Source: CAYNJY01 sp964397755 (GTDB taxonomy: Bacteria; Patescibacteriota; Microgenomatia; UBA10105; UBA927). From it: 40,868 nucleotides of DNA. Positions 23,569 through 30,353 of this stretch are shown here, piece by piece (the first letter of the stretch is position 1; each line of letters opens with the position of its first letter). A program made the translations under genes and the position numbers. The stretch is taken from assembly GCA_964397755.1 (NCBI GenBank), contig CAYNJY010000009.1, positions 1 through 40,868 of the forward strand, in the 5' to 3' direction. The notes beneath the pieces were generated by a model that was not told the origin of the DNA, searched no databases, and saw only the letters and a program-made list of their open reading frames with translations.

Positions 23569-24555
23569 TCAAAAGCCGAGGCTGATCAGAACTTGGACAA
23601 CAATAACGACCACATAACTTACAAAGAGAATCAGCCCTTCCCGGCGAGATATGGTTCTGCCCGTGAGGAGAAAAAAGAATAAGAGGAAGCTCATGATAAC
23701 AAGGGCGGGCAGGTCAAACCGAAGCCAGCGGGCCGAAAGATTGATGGGAGAAAGCATCGCTAAAATGCCAACCGTGACCAGAAGTGTAAAAATATTTGAA
23801 CCGAGGGTTTCAGAAACGGCGATCTCCCCCATGCCGCGTCTCGTTGCCTGATACGCAGCCATTATGTTGGGGATCGATGGTCCAATAGCCCCGATTGTGA
23901 GTCCAATCAAAAGTTCGTCAACTCCAAAACCTTTGACCATCGCAATCAACTGGGAAGAAAACAGTTGAGCGCCAGCCATAAGAAGAGCCGCTCCCAGAAT
24001 AAAACTTAGGAATCCCGGCTTGAGTTTGGCAAAATCAAAACCCAAAAGGCCAAGCTCGATTTCAATTTGTTTCAGTTGCGCCTCCTTTTGGAGACGGGGA
24101 AATGCTCGTTCCTGGAGAAAAACATTGATGACATACGGGATGAAAAGAAGGAAGAACGCGAGTCCTTCAAAACGGGTGATCTTGCCTCCATTGGAGACGG
24201 CAAAGATAAGAATGGGAACAACCACCGAAAACACTCCATCCCGAAGAATGGTTTGTTTGCTTACCTTTAACGGTCGAATCAAAGCAGAGAAACCAGTCAT
24301 AAGACCGATATTACAAATGATAGAACCCAAAGCCACTCCTACGCTGATGGTGGCATATCCTTGGATGGCCGCAGAGACCGCCACCAAAATTTCAGGAAGG
24401 CTTACTGCCACAGAAACCAAAATCAGCCCTATTGAGACTCCTGAAACGCCAAGTCTTTGGGCAAGCGGCAAAAGCGAATCAGTTACCCAGTCAGAGCCTT
24501 TCCCAATGGCAAGAACGCTTAAGAAAAGAAACAAGAGGAGATACAATACTTCCAT
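23569..24555 (-). CDS. CaCA-family cation exchanger (Na+/Ca2+ antiporter type)
   Basis: 328 residues from the ATG at 24555 (a GTG at 24561 is also in frame). About ten membrane helices with the two inverted alpha repeats of the family: SVAVSLPEILVAVSAA...VGVALGSIICNIG (about 48-85) and TIGAIGPSIPNIMAAYQATRRG...SETLGSNIFTL (about 220-260). In repeat one the acidic residue of SLPE is kept; in repeat two it is Asn (SIPN), so ion selectivity may differ from standard exchangers (H+ or other cation). The gene lies between two copies of the GGGTCAGACC repeat. A second CaCA gene lies at 32683-33606. Confidence 0.92.
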   Translation of the reverse strand: MEVLYLLLFLFLSVLAIGKGSDWVTDSLLPLAQRLGVSGVSIGLILVSVAVSLPEILVAVSAAIQGYATISVGVALGSIICNIGLMTGFSALIRPLKVSKQTILRDGVFSVVVPILIFAVSNGGKITRFEGLAFFLLFIPYVINVFLQERAFPRLQKEAQLKQIEIELGLLGFDFAKLKPGFLSFILGAALLMAGAQLFSSQLIAMVKGFGVDELLIGLTIGAIGPSIPNIMAAYQATRRGMGEIAVSETLGSNIFTLLVTVGILAMLSPINLSARWLRFDLPALVIMSFLLFFFLLTGRTISRREGLILFVSYVVVIVVQVLISLGF

Positions 24556-24573
24556 ATACACGCATCACAGTAT

Positions 24574-24597
24574 AGCAGGTACGGGTCAGACCTTGAT
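24574..24597. repeat. Partial copy of the GGGTCAGACC repeat
   Basis: AGCAGGTAC and GGGTCAGACCTTGAT repeat the left end of the 23347-23488 element in the same orientation. Downstream to about 24665 are further short hairpins (CAACC-CGTCA-GGTTG) but no second inverted terminus. Confidence 0.75.
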
Positions 24598-24695
24598 GTG
24601 CACTGACTTGCACAACCCGTCAGGTTGTAGTGGATTGTACTGACAGCAGCAATCAAGAACTGACGGACTAGATCGTTACTTGTGTAAGCGCTCAT

Positions 24696-24730
24696 ATCTT
24701 ATTATCCGGACACGTGTCCATTCAAGAAGC
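24696..24730. repeat. 35-bp GGACACGTGTCC element, copy 1
   Basis: A core palindrome GGACACGTGTCC flanked by ATCTTATT on the left and CAAGAAGC on the right. A second copy with only four differences lies at 37047-37081. Here it is intergenic, 58 bases downstream of the CPBP gene. Confidence 0.85.
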
Positions 24731-24788
24731 AATATAAGGAAGAGGATTGAGGCTAATCTATTAATGCCTCTTAGTAGTCTTAGTACTT

Positions 24789-25460
24789 TTATAAATAGAG
24801 CGCCACGGTCATGTTCCAGAAGAGGTGGACGAGGATCGGGGCCACAAGCGAGCCGGTGGTGTAAAACAGGAGGCTGTTGGCAATACCCAAAACAATGTTC
24901 GTGAAGAAAAAGAGAACCAACGTCATGCCCTGAAGCTTGAGGGTGGTGAGGAGGATCGGCACGTGGAGGGCGACAAACATGGCGGTCGAGACGATGCTCG
25001 CTTTGAGGAGATTCTTGGTTTTTTCAACAATTCGATTGAAAAAAAAGCCGCGACTCAGGAGCTCTTCCCAAAACGCAGTTGCCAAGGACAGGACAATGAG
25101 GAAGAACCCGTACTGCTCGAATGCCCGGATGGGAGTGATGGTGAGCCGGCCGTACTTAATGGCATTGGCAGCGATCCCCTCCAGCGCGAACAGAAACCCA
25201 ACCGCCAAACCAATATATACGCTCGGAAAGAAATTCTTTGCGGTAACACCGAGAGACCCGAGTCTCTTTTTTTCTTTTTTTCTGACGTACCAGAGTACCG
25301 GTACCACGAAAACCAGCGGCTTGACGATAAGCTCATCAACCCACTCAGGCAGTCGCAAAAAATAGCGGTAGAGCGCCCAGGCAAGGAGGATCCATCCCCA
25401 CAATTGATACACCGGCTCCAGCGACTGCGAGCGCGTCGTCTGTTTCCCTTTCCTCCCCAT
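24789..25460 (-). CDS. CPBP-family intramembrane metalloprotease
   Basis: 223 residues with about six membrane helices. Catalytic motifs of the CPBP (CAAX protease / Abi) family are intact: Glu132-Glu133 and Arg137 (WEELLSRGFFF), His166 (ALHVPIL) and His212 (HLFWN). Members cut membrane-bound substrates or process peptides; the target here is unknown. It is not in an obvious operon with its neighbours. Confidence 0.92.
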   Translation of the reverse strand: MGRKGKQTTRSQSLEPVYQLWGWILLAWALYRYFLRLPEWVDELIVKPLVFVVPVLWYVRKKEKKRLGSLGVTAKNFFPSVYIGLAVGFLFALEGIAANAIKYGRLTITPIRAFEQYGFFLIVLSLATAFWEELLSRGFFFNRIVEKTKNLLKASIVSTAMFVALHVPILLTTLKLQGMTLVLFFFTNIVLGIANSLLFYTTGSLVAPILVHLFWNMTVALYL

Positions 25461-25503
25461 AGTTCTACCTTACCCAGTCACCCGAGGGATTGCAATATCC
25501 GAA

Positions 25504-25998
25504 TCATGATTCGTAACTCTTTCCGACTCTGGTTACCCTCACCGCCTCTTCCATTGCCTCAATCGTACGAGTAATACGCTCTTGCGCCTGCGCCTCTGTG
25601 AGTGCCCGGTAGTTATGGGGAAAATAGTGGAAAACGAGATTGCGCGCCTCTTTCCATGTCTGCCAAAGCTTTTCTGCAATCGAGCTGCCAAAGCGTTTCT
25701 CCAGTTGTCCGTAGGCACTGCGCGCACCCAGCCTTCGGACGAGATTAGGGCTTAGCGCTTTGCCAATCCGGAAGTGATCACTGGAGTAGTCGCGTTCGTT
25801 GATAATTGCTAGATCCCGGAAAAGCTGCTTGAGAAACCCCTCGTAGAGTTTGGCAAAAGGAAAAACCAGGTAGGAGTAATCGCTCAAACGCTCCTGGGGA
25901 TGGATGCCGCGATCTTCAATGAGGAGTCGGCCGTCAGAGGCAAGTTGCCGCTGTTCAGTGGAGAGGTACTGCCACAGCGCTGATCCAGGTCGGATCAT
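25504..25998 (-). CDS. HEPN-domain protein (possible RNase toxin)
   Basis: 164 residues from the ATG at 25998, which overlaps the stop of the upstream membrane-protein gene (ATGA); the frame extends upstream but without merit. It is helical, with the HEPN signature RNLVFH (Arg119 to His124, the Rx4-6H motif of the RNase active site) and the block SYLVFPFAKLYEGFLKQLF near 42-60, which I recall from RnlA-like toxins. HEPN proteins are commonly RNases in toxin-antitoxin and defence systems. There is no classic antitoxin next to it; the partner by position is the membrane protein at 25995-26498. Confidence 0.72.
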   Translation of the reverse strand: MIRPGSALWQYLSTEQRQLASDGRLLIEDRGIHPQERLSDYSYLVFPFAKLYEGFLKQLFRDLAIINERDYSSDHFRIGKALSPNLVRRLGARSAYGQLEKRFGSSIAEKLWQTWKEARNLVFHYFPHNYRALTEAQAQERITRTIEAMEEAVRVTRVGKSYES

Positions 25999-26498
25999 AG
26001 TACAAACAGATATGTCTCTACCAAAAAGAGGACAATAAATACTGTCAGCGTCCATCGTTGCACACCCACTGGTACCGGCCCGGCGACCATGGCGTACCAG
26101 CTTGCGAGGTTCCCTTTGATCCGCCACTCGCCAATCTGCCAGAGAATGAGCGAGAGGTAGAGTGCGAGGACAAGCCCTGTTGCAAGGAAGCTCCCGGAGG
26201 AGGTAACGATGAAGAAACTCACGAGACTAAACAGCGCGGCAAATACAATCGAGCGGAATGGTGAGGGAGAAAGGGCAAAGAACGCTTCGGCCGCGTCGAG
26301 GAAATAGGTGCCGAGGGCGCCGCCAGCAAAGAACCAGAGAGCAGGGAGCGGCGGCCGTACTCCCCACTTGAGAAATCCAACGAGCATGAGGTACGTAACA
26401 GAGAGAAGAAGAAAAAGCCCTGATTTCTTCCGGATGAGTGCAAGAAGTTTACCCATCGTCTTCCATTGTATGGCTGGGTCAATGCCATCGTCAACCAT
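25995..26498 (-). CDS. Four-helix membrane protein coupled to the HEPN gene
   Basis: 167 residues with about five hydrophobic segments (near 26-44, 52-70, 82-100, 105-122 and 145-165). No family recognised. An ATG at 26456 (MGKLLALI) is an alternative start. It begins two bases after the acylphosphatase stop and overlaps the HEPN gene by four bases, so all three are co-transcribed. Whether it is a partner of the HEPN protein or just a neighbour cannot be seen. Confidence 0.65.
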   Translation of the reverse strand: MVDDGIDPAIQWKTMGKLLALIRKKSGLFLLLSVTYLMLVGFLKWGVRPPLPALWFFAGGALGTYFLDAAEAFFALSPSPFRSIVFAALFSLVSFFIVTSSGSFLATGLVLALYLSLILWQIGEWRIKGNLASWYAMVAGPVPVGVQRWTLTVFIVLFLVETYLFVL

Positions 26499-26500
26499 GT

Positions 26501-26773
26501 CTATCGCCGAACCTCAAAGGTGAATAACTCGCCTGTGGCCTCCTGCCACGCCACCTCAACCTTCGCGACCCACGCGAGGTCCGGTCCCTTTCGACACAGC
26601 GCAATGAGCGCCTCGAGCTCCTCTTTCTGGCCTTCGGCAACAATCTCCACAGTTCCATCCTCGCGGTTCTTCACCCACCCACTGATGGGTTTACCCTGAG
26701 CGTAGCGAAGGGCCCACGAGCGAAACCCAATGCCCTGAACGTCACCAAAGATGATAAGGTGTACTCGCTCCAT
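26501..26773 (-). CDS. acyP: Acylphosphatase
   Basis: 90 residues, the usual size. Hydrolyses acyl phosphates such as 1,3-bisphosphoglycerate or carbamoyl phosphate. Active-site residues are in place: Arg18 in GDVQGIGFRSW and Asn36 in GWVKNREDGTVEI. The helix after the active site (ALRYAQGK) is encoded by a CCCTGAGCGTAGCGAAGGG sequence, a repeat type seen in related genomes, yet length and frame are normal. Confidence 0.95.
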   Translation of the reverse strand: MERVHLIIFGDVQGIGFRSWALRYAQGKPISGWVKNREDGTVEIVAEGQKEELEALIALCRKGPDLAWVAKVEVAWQEATGELFTFEVRR

Positions 26774-26794
26774 GCTTTCCTTGCGTTGTGCGTA

Positions 26795-27943
26795 TTAAGC
26801 TGCCAGTGGTTTCCTGACGCGCGCTTCTACTACTTCGGGAGTATCCGGTTCGAAAAGAAACCTCTGGAGGTAGGCGCTCGGTTGACCTCCGCTTAAAACA
26901 TGTTCAAGTGCCGCGACAAAAACGTTGGCAACATCAAGAATTTGAACTTTTGGGAATAAACGAGCCTTTTCTGCAGTAGGAAGCGTGTTTGTGAGAACGA
27001 GCCCGTCAAGCAACCCTTCATTAAACGCGTTTCCCAGACGATCAATAGCCGGACCAGAAAATTTTCCCGCCGTGGAAAATACATGGGTTCTCTCAACACT
27101 GTAGTCAAATTTTAATTTTCGAAGTGATGCTTCGACTGTGCCGAAGGTGTCGATGAGCTCGTCGACAGTCAGAAGCGTCTTTCCTTCAAGATCTCCCCCA
27201 TCACGCACTCGAACTTCTACCTCATTATGACCAGGACGGTATTTCTTTCCTTGGTGAAACGGAAGACTCAGAAGCCTTGCAAGAAGCTCTGCTCGAGCAA
27301 GTGATCCCCTGTCTGGTGCATACACAACAGCATTTCTTAAATCGATATCTCTTCTCGCCCACTCAGCAAAAAGCGGCACCGCAGTGAGGTAAACAACGTT
27401 GGGTACGTGTACTCGTAAGTCGTCAAGGGCTTTGCGACTATGCAAATCCATAACGACCACATCGGTTACACCAAGACTCTTCATCGTTGCGGCTATCAAC
27501 TCTGTAAATATCGCCTCTCCCGGCAATAGAACCATGTCCGAGGTGTCTACTGGCACGGTCCATCTGTCTCCAGCATCCTCTGACCTCATTACAGTCGGGT
27601 GATCACTCCTGGCCTCAAAGTACGGAAAAACAACAACAACCTTATCTGCTAACGGCTTACCGCTTTCTCCCTCACGACGAACTGCTTGGATCATGGCTTC
27701 AAGGTTCAATTTTGTTTCCGGTAATGGTGCAACAATCCAGTGCGGTATGACAACCGTTTCTTGGGGTTCATTGCCTATACGAAAATATGGCATATCGTCC
27801 ATAAACTGTTTCGTTTTTACCGGAACCGCGCCTAGTCGTAACCCTTGAAATAAACTATTCACGAACGTTGGGTGATATGCATGAGTTTCAGGAAGAAGAA
27901 GGGCTGTAGCGTCTTCCCGTCGAGGGCCTTCTTGTAGCGCCAT
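26795..27943 (-). CDS. Ribose-phosphate pyrophosphokinase-like protein
   Basis: 382 residues, longer than the usual 315. Two phosphoribosyltransferase-like halves as in PRPP synthetase: VVMDLHSRK near 165 (substrate loop), YAPDRGSLARAELLARLL near 209, and the PRPP loop TLLTVDELIDTFGT near 256. The loop normally reads VDDIIDTGGT; here DELIDTFGT replaces the second Asp and a Gly, and the N-terminal 50 residues and C-terminal 40 are extra. It may be a true PRPP synthetase of divergent type or a regulatory relative like eukaryotic PRPP synthetase-associated proteins. Catalysis is uncertain. Confidence 0.8.
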   Translation of the reverse strand: MALQEGPRREDATALLLPETHAYHPTFVNSLFQGLRLGAVPVKTKQFMDDMPYFRIGNEPQETVVIPHWIVAPLPETKLNLEAMIQAVRREGESGKPLADKVVVVFPYFEARSDHPTVMRSEDAGDRWTVPVDTSDMVLLPGEAIFTELIAATMKSLGVTDVVVMDLHSRKALDDLRVHVPNVVYLTAVPLFAEWARRDIDLRNAVVYAPDRGSLARAELLARLLSLPFHQGKKYRPGHNEVEVRVRDGGDLEGKTLLTVDELIDTFGTVEASLRKLKFDYSVERTHVFSTAGKFSGPAIDRLGNAFNEGLLDGLVLTNTLPTAEKARLFPKVQILDVANVFVAALEHVLSGGQPSAYLQRFLFEPDTPEVVEARVRKPLAA

Positions 27944-28008
27944 AGATCAATGGTTTTGAGGCAGGAACCGCTGCTACTATAGTCCTGGGGAGTACTGGTG
28001 TCAAATCA

Positions 28009-28269
28009 TTACTCTTCCCCTTTCCTCAATTTCGCAAGCTTCCACATAAAAAGCCGGGCGCGGCTGCGGGCATTGCTGTCTTTGACAAAGGACAGGGCTT
28101 TTTCAAGAATCGCCCGCGGCACGGTCTTGGCAAGCCGGATATAGAGTGCCCGGCGCTTGTAGTCGCCGAGGGCTTCAGCCAGATAGATCCCGTAGGCCTG
28201 AAACTCGCGCGAGATGTACTTATCTTCGAGGGGGTTGAATTTTTTGAGAATATCGGTTATAGATTGCAT
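28009..28269 (-). CDS. Conserved-looking small protein, unknown function
   Basis: 86 residues, basic and helical, with no membrane segment. Pattern: N-terminal ITDILKKFNPLEDKYISREFQAYG, middle YLAEALGDYKRRALYIRLAKTVP, C-terminal ALSFVKDSNARSRARLFMWKLAKL. I recall similar small proteins from other Patescibacteria genomes but no name or role. A nucleic-acid-binding function is possible from the basic charge. It is followed downstream by the PRPP-synthetase-like gene. Confidence 0.75.
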   Translation of the reverse strand: MQSITDILKKFNPLEDKYISREFQAYGIYLAEALGDYKRRALYIRLAKTVPRAILEKALSFVKDSNARSRARLFMWKLAKLRKGEE

Positions 28270-28278
28270 TTGTTGAGA

Positions 28279-28494
28279 CTATAAGACAGTAAGACAATAA
28301 GACGTAAGTTGCCGAGATAACCCAACAATCATAGAACAGATTTCCTCGGTTTCCTTGACCAGCTCATCAAGATCTTTATTATTGCCGTAATTAAGGGCCT
28401 TGGCTACTTCAAAACCGGTAATAACTTCATAGGCCGACCGTTTAGCAATAGCTAAAAATCGTCTGAACTCTGGGTTCGTTGAGCTTCCCGCTGT
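28279..28494 (-). pseudogene. Remnant of a four-helix-bundle (S23/23S-IVS) protein gene
   Basis: Read on the minus strand directly after the pth stop codon and in the same frame, the codons give SSTNPEFRRFLAIAKRSAY, EVITGFEVAKALNYGNN and DELVKETEEICSMIVGLSRQL, then a stop. This is the C-terminal part of the four-helix-bundle proteins (TIGR02436, S23) often encoded in intervening sequences of 23S rRNA. The N-terminal 45-50 residues and a start codon are missing, so it is a decayed fragment of about 70 codons. Its 3' end is a heptamer repeat (TGTCTTA type, 28279-28300). Confidence 0.75.
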
Positions 28495-29085
28495 CTAATT
28501 AAACCTATTCATCGCTTTGTCAATTCCTTGGATTAAACCAATCCGCACCGCCTCGGCCCCTCGTTTCACCAGATGCCGCAGAGACCCCGCCTCGTGTTGG
28601 GTAAAACGAGAAAGAACAAAGTCAATGACCCACCGATGATGGAGGTTTCTACCAGCTGTCGGGCCTTTCGCCTCCTTGCCGCGACCGATGCCGAGCCGGA
28701 ATCGCAAAAATTTATCTGTTTTGAGATATCGAATTATCGAGTCAACGCCGTTGTGGCCGGCGGACGCTCCTCCCATACGGATTCTAATTTTACCCAAAGG
28801 AAGATCAATGTCGTCATGAACCACCCAAACGTCCTCTCCTTCCAGCTTGTAGAACGAAACGACACTCGCGACCGCAATCCCCGTACTGTTCATGAACGTC
28901 TGCGGCTTGAGGAGTATGACGTCGCCAACGCGAGAGAGGAGTGCTTTGTGCTTGGCTTCCTCCTTGAAGCTAACCTCCCTGGTCGACAGCTCCCTAGCAA
29001 GGCGTTCCACCACCATAAAGCCGATATTGTGGCGGGTGTCTTGGTACTTCGGACCGGGATTGCCGAGACCTACTATTAATTTCAT
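28495..29085 (-). CDS. pth: Peptidyl-tRNA hydrolase
   Basis: 196 residues. Frees tRNA from peptidyl-tRNA that drops off the ribosome. Motifs: VGLGNPGPKYQDTRHNIGF with catalytic His19, KPQTFMNSTG near 60, and HDDIDLPLGKIRIRMGGASAGHNGVDSI near 94-121. Complete. The stop is a TAG immediately followed, in frame, by the S23 remnant. Confidence 0.97.
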   Translation of the reverse strand: MKLIVGLGNPGPKYQDTRHNIGFMVVERLARELSTREVSFKEEAKHKALLSRVGDVILLKPQTFMNSTGIAVASVVSFYKLEGEDVWVVHDDIDLPLGKIRIRMGGASAGHNGVDSIIRYLKTDKFLRFRLGIGRGKEAKGPTAGRNLHHRWVIDFVLSRFTQHEAGSLRHLVKRGAEAVRIGLIQGIDKAMNRFN

Positions 29086-29107
29086 AAGAAAGAGACAACA
29101 AGAAAAG

Positions 29108-29210
29108 AAGACGGTAAGACAGTAAGATAAGGAAACCGTAAGAGTTAAAGTACAGAAGCATGGTTTTCCCTCTTGGTTCCTGTCTTACCGTCTTCCTGTC
29201 TTATCGTCTC
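29108..29210. repeat. Heptamer inverted repeat between pth and the phosphoribosyltransferase gene
   Basis: Left arm 29108-29132 (AAGACGG TAAGACA GTAAGAT AAGG) and right arm 29175-29210 are imperfect reverse complements, each built of seven-base units; the right arm has more units. The hairpin sits between the stop of the phosphoribosyltransferase gene frame side and the pth start, both on the minus strand, and fills the gap of about 126 bases. Confidence 0.8.
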
Positions 29211-29211
29211 T

Positions 29212-29844
29212 TCATCTTAGCTGTCTCAGTATTTTAATCACTTCCCCGTCTTCTACCTGGAGAAACGAATCGTAAAATTGGCCCACGGCGCTCAAATCTG
29301 GTGGTGTTTCAAGTACGACCATTTCATTCACCTCCGGTTTGATCTTTGCCACCGTATCTGGAGGCGCCACCGGAAGCGCGACAATAATCTTCCGGGCTTT
29401 CTTTTTCTTGAGCCACTTCACCGCAGCCTCCATGGTTGCCCCGGTTGCCGCGCCGTCGTCAACCACACAAACGGTTTTCCCTTTCACCTCGAGCGGCTTC
29501 CTCCCTTTCCGGTAGAGCTGCAAGCGATTCTTAATCTCACCCGTAAGTATCGGAATGTGGGTTTTGAGGTAGTCCTCATCCGCGCCCAGCCGCTGGAGTA
29601 TGATCCAGTGGACCACAGACACACCATCTGGAGCAAGCGCTCCGACTGCTAGTTCCGCATTGCCCGGCGCCGGAATTTTTTTAACGACAAGAACGTCCAG
29701 AGGAAGCGAGAGCGCCTGCGCGAGTGCTCTGCCGACAACGACGCCGCCGCGCGCAAGCCCGAGAACCATGACATCATTCCTTTGATAGGATAAAAGTTTT
29801 TTCGCAAGAAGCGCTCCTGCTTGGTGACGATCCTTGAATACCAC
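29212..29844 (-). CDS. Phosphoribosyltransferase-domain protein
   Basis: 210 residues. The PRPP loop CVVDDGAATGATMEAAVKWL lies near 125-144, preceded by the substrate-side region LARGGVVVGRALAQAL near 30-45. It belongs to the long phosphoribosyltransferase family (ComF-unrelated, of the type annotated only as phosphoribosyltransferase), whose substrate is not known. It starts three bases after the DUF4870-like gene stop and so is co-transcribed with it. Confidence 0.88.
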   Translation of the reverse strand: MVFKDRHQAGALLAKKLLSYQRNDVMVLGLARGGVVVGRALAQALSLPLDVLVVKKIPAPGNAELAVGALAPDGVSVVHWIILQRLGADEDYLKTHIPILTGEIKNRLQLYRKGRKPLEVKGKTVCVVDDGAATGATMEAAVKWLKKKKARKIIVALPVAPPDTVAKIKPEVNEMVVLETPPDLSAVGQFYDSFLQVEDGEVIKILRQLR

Positions 29845-29847
29845 AAT

Positions 29848-30180
29848 CTATTTTTCCATCTTCGCAAGCTGCTTTTCGGCGAGCTCTCCCACGTACGGAA
29901 CCTTATAGAGCTCTCCTTGAAATGCTTTCCACATACACGCAATCCACAAAATAAATGCCACTAAGCTTAACACGAGTCCCACGAGCCACCCCAGAATCGG
30001 TATAAACCCAAGGGCGATATTGGCAACAAACACGCCGCCAAACAGAATCGTCGACTGCATCGCGTGGAACCGGACGAACTTGCTTTCCTTCTCAATCAAA
30101 AGCATGACAATACCGGTCAAAAAACCCAAGAGGTAAGAAGCCGCCGCCATAAGATTTTCGTTTCCCTTTGCATCTGCCAT
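29848..30180 (-). CDS. DUF4870-like small membrane protein
   Basis: 110 residues from the ATG at 30180, chosen because GGGAGGTGAT, a near-perfect anti-16S match, precedes it; the frame extends to 30276 without such support. Three or four membrane helices, with the family block KFVRFHAMQSTILFG near 34-48 and a GWLVGLVLSLVAFILW helix. DUF4870/Tic20-type proteins are of unknown function in bacteria. Confidence 0.85.
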   Translation of the reverse strand: MADAKGNENLMAAASYLLGFLTGIVMLLIEKESKFVRFHAMQSTILFGGVFVANIALGFIPILGWLVGLVLSLVAFILWIACMWKAFQGELYKVPYVGELAEKQLAKMEK

Positions 30181-30353
30181 TGATATCACCTCCCTTAGAA
30201 ACGCCTGCTGAAGCTTTTGTGAAGCTTTGCGTTTCTTAGGCCCGTCAGCAAACGCTCTTTGAGCCGCAGTAGACATCTATTAAGGCAAAAGAGAGTTGCG
30301 GCGGGCTCCTCGTTTCTCCCACCATACCATGCGGCGTTTCCAGTCGTCAATCA

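Noticed and set aside
24696..24730. GGACACGTGTCC as terminator of the CPBP gene
   Set aside because: No T run on the relevant side and the same element sits inside nnrD, so it is better read as a dispersed repeat.
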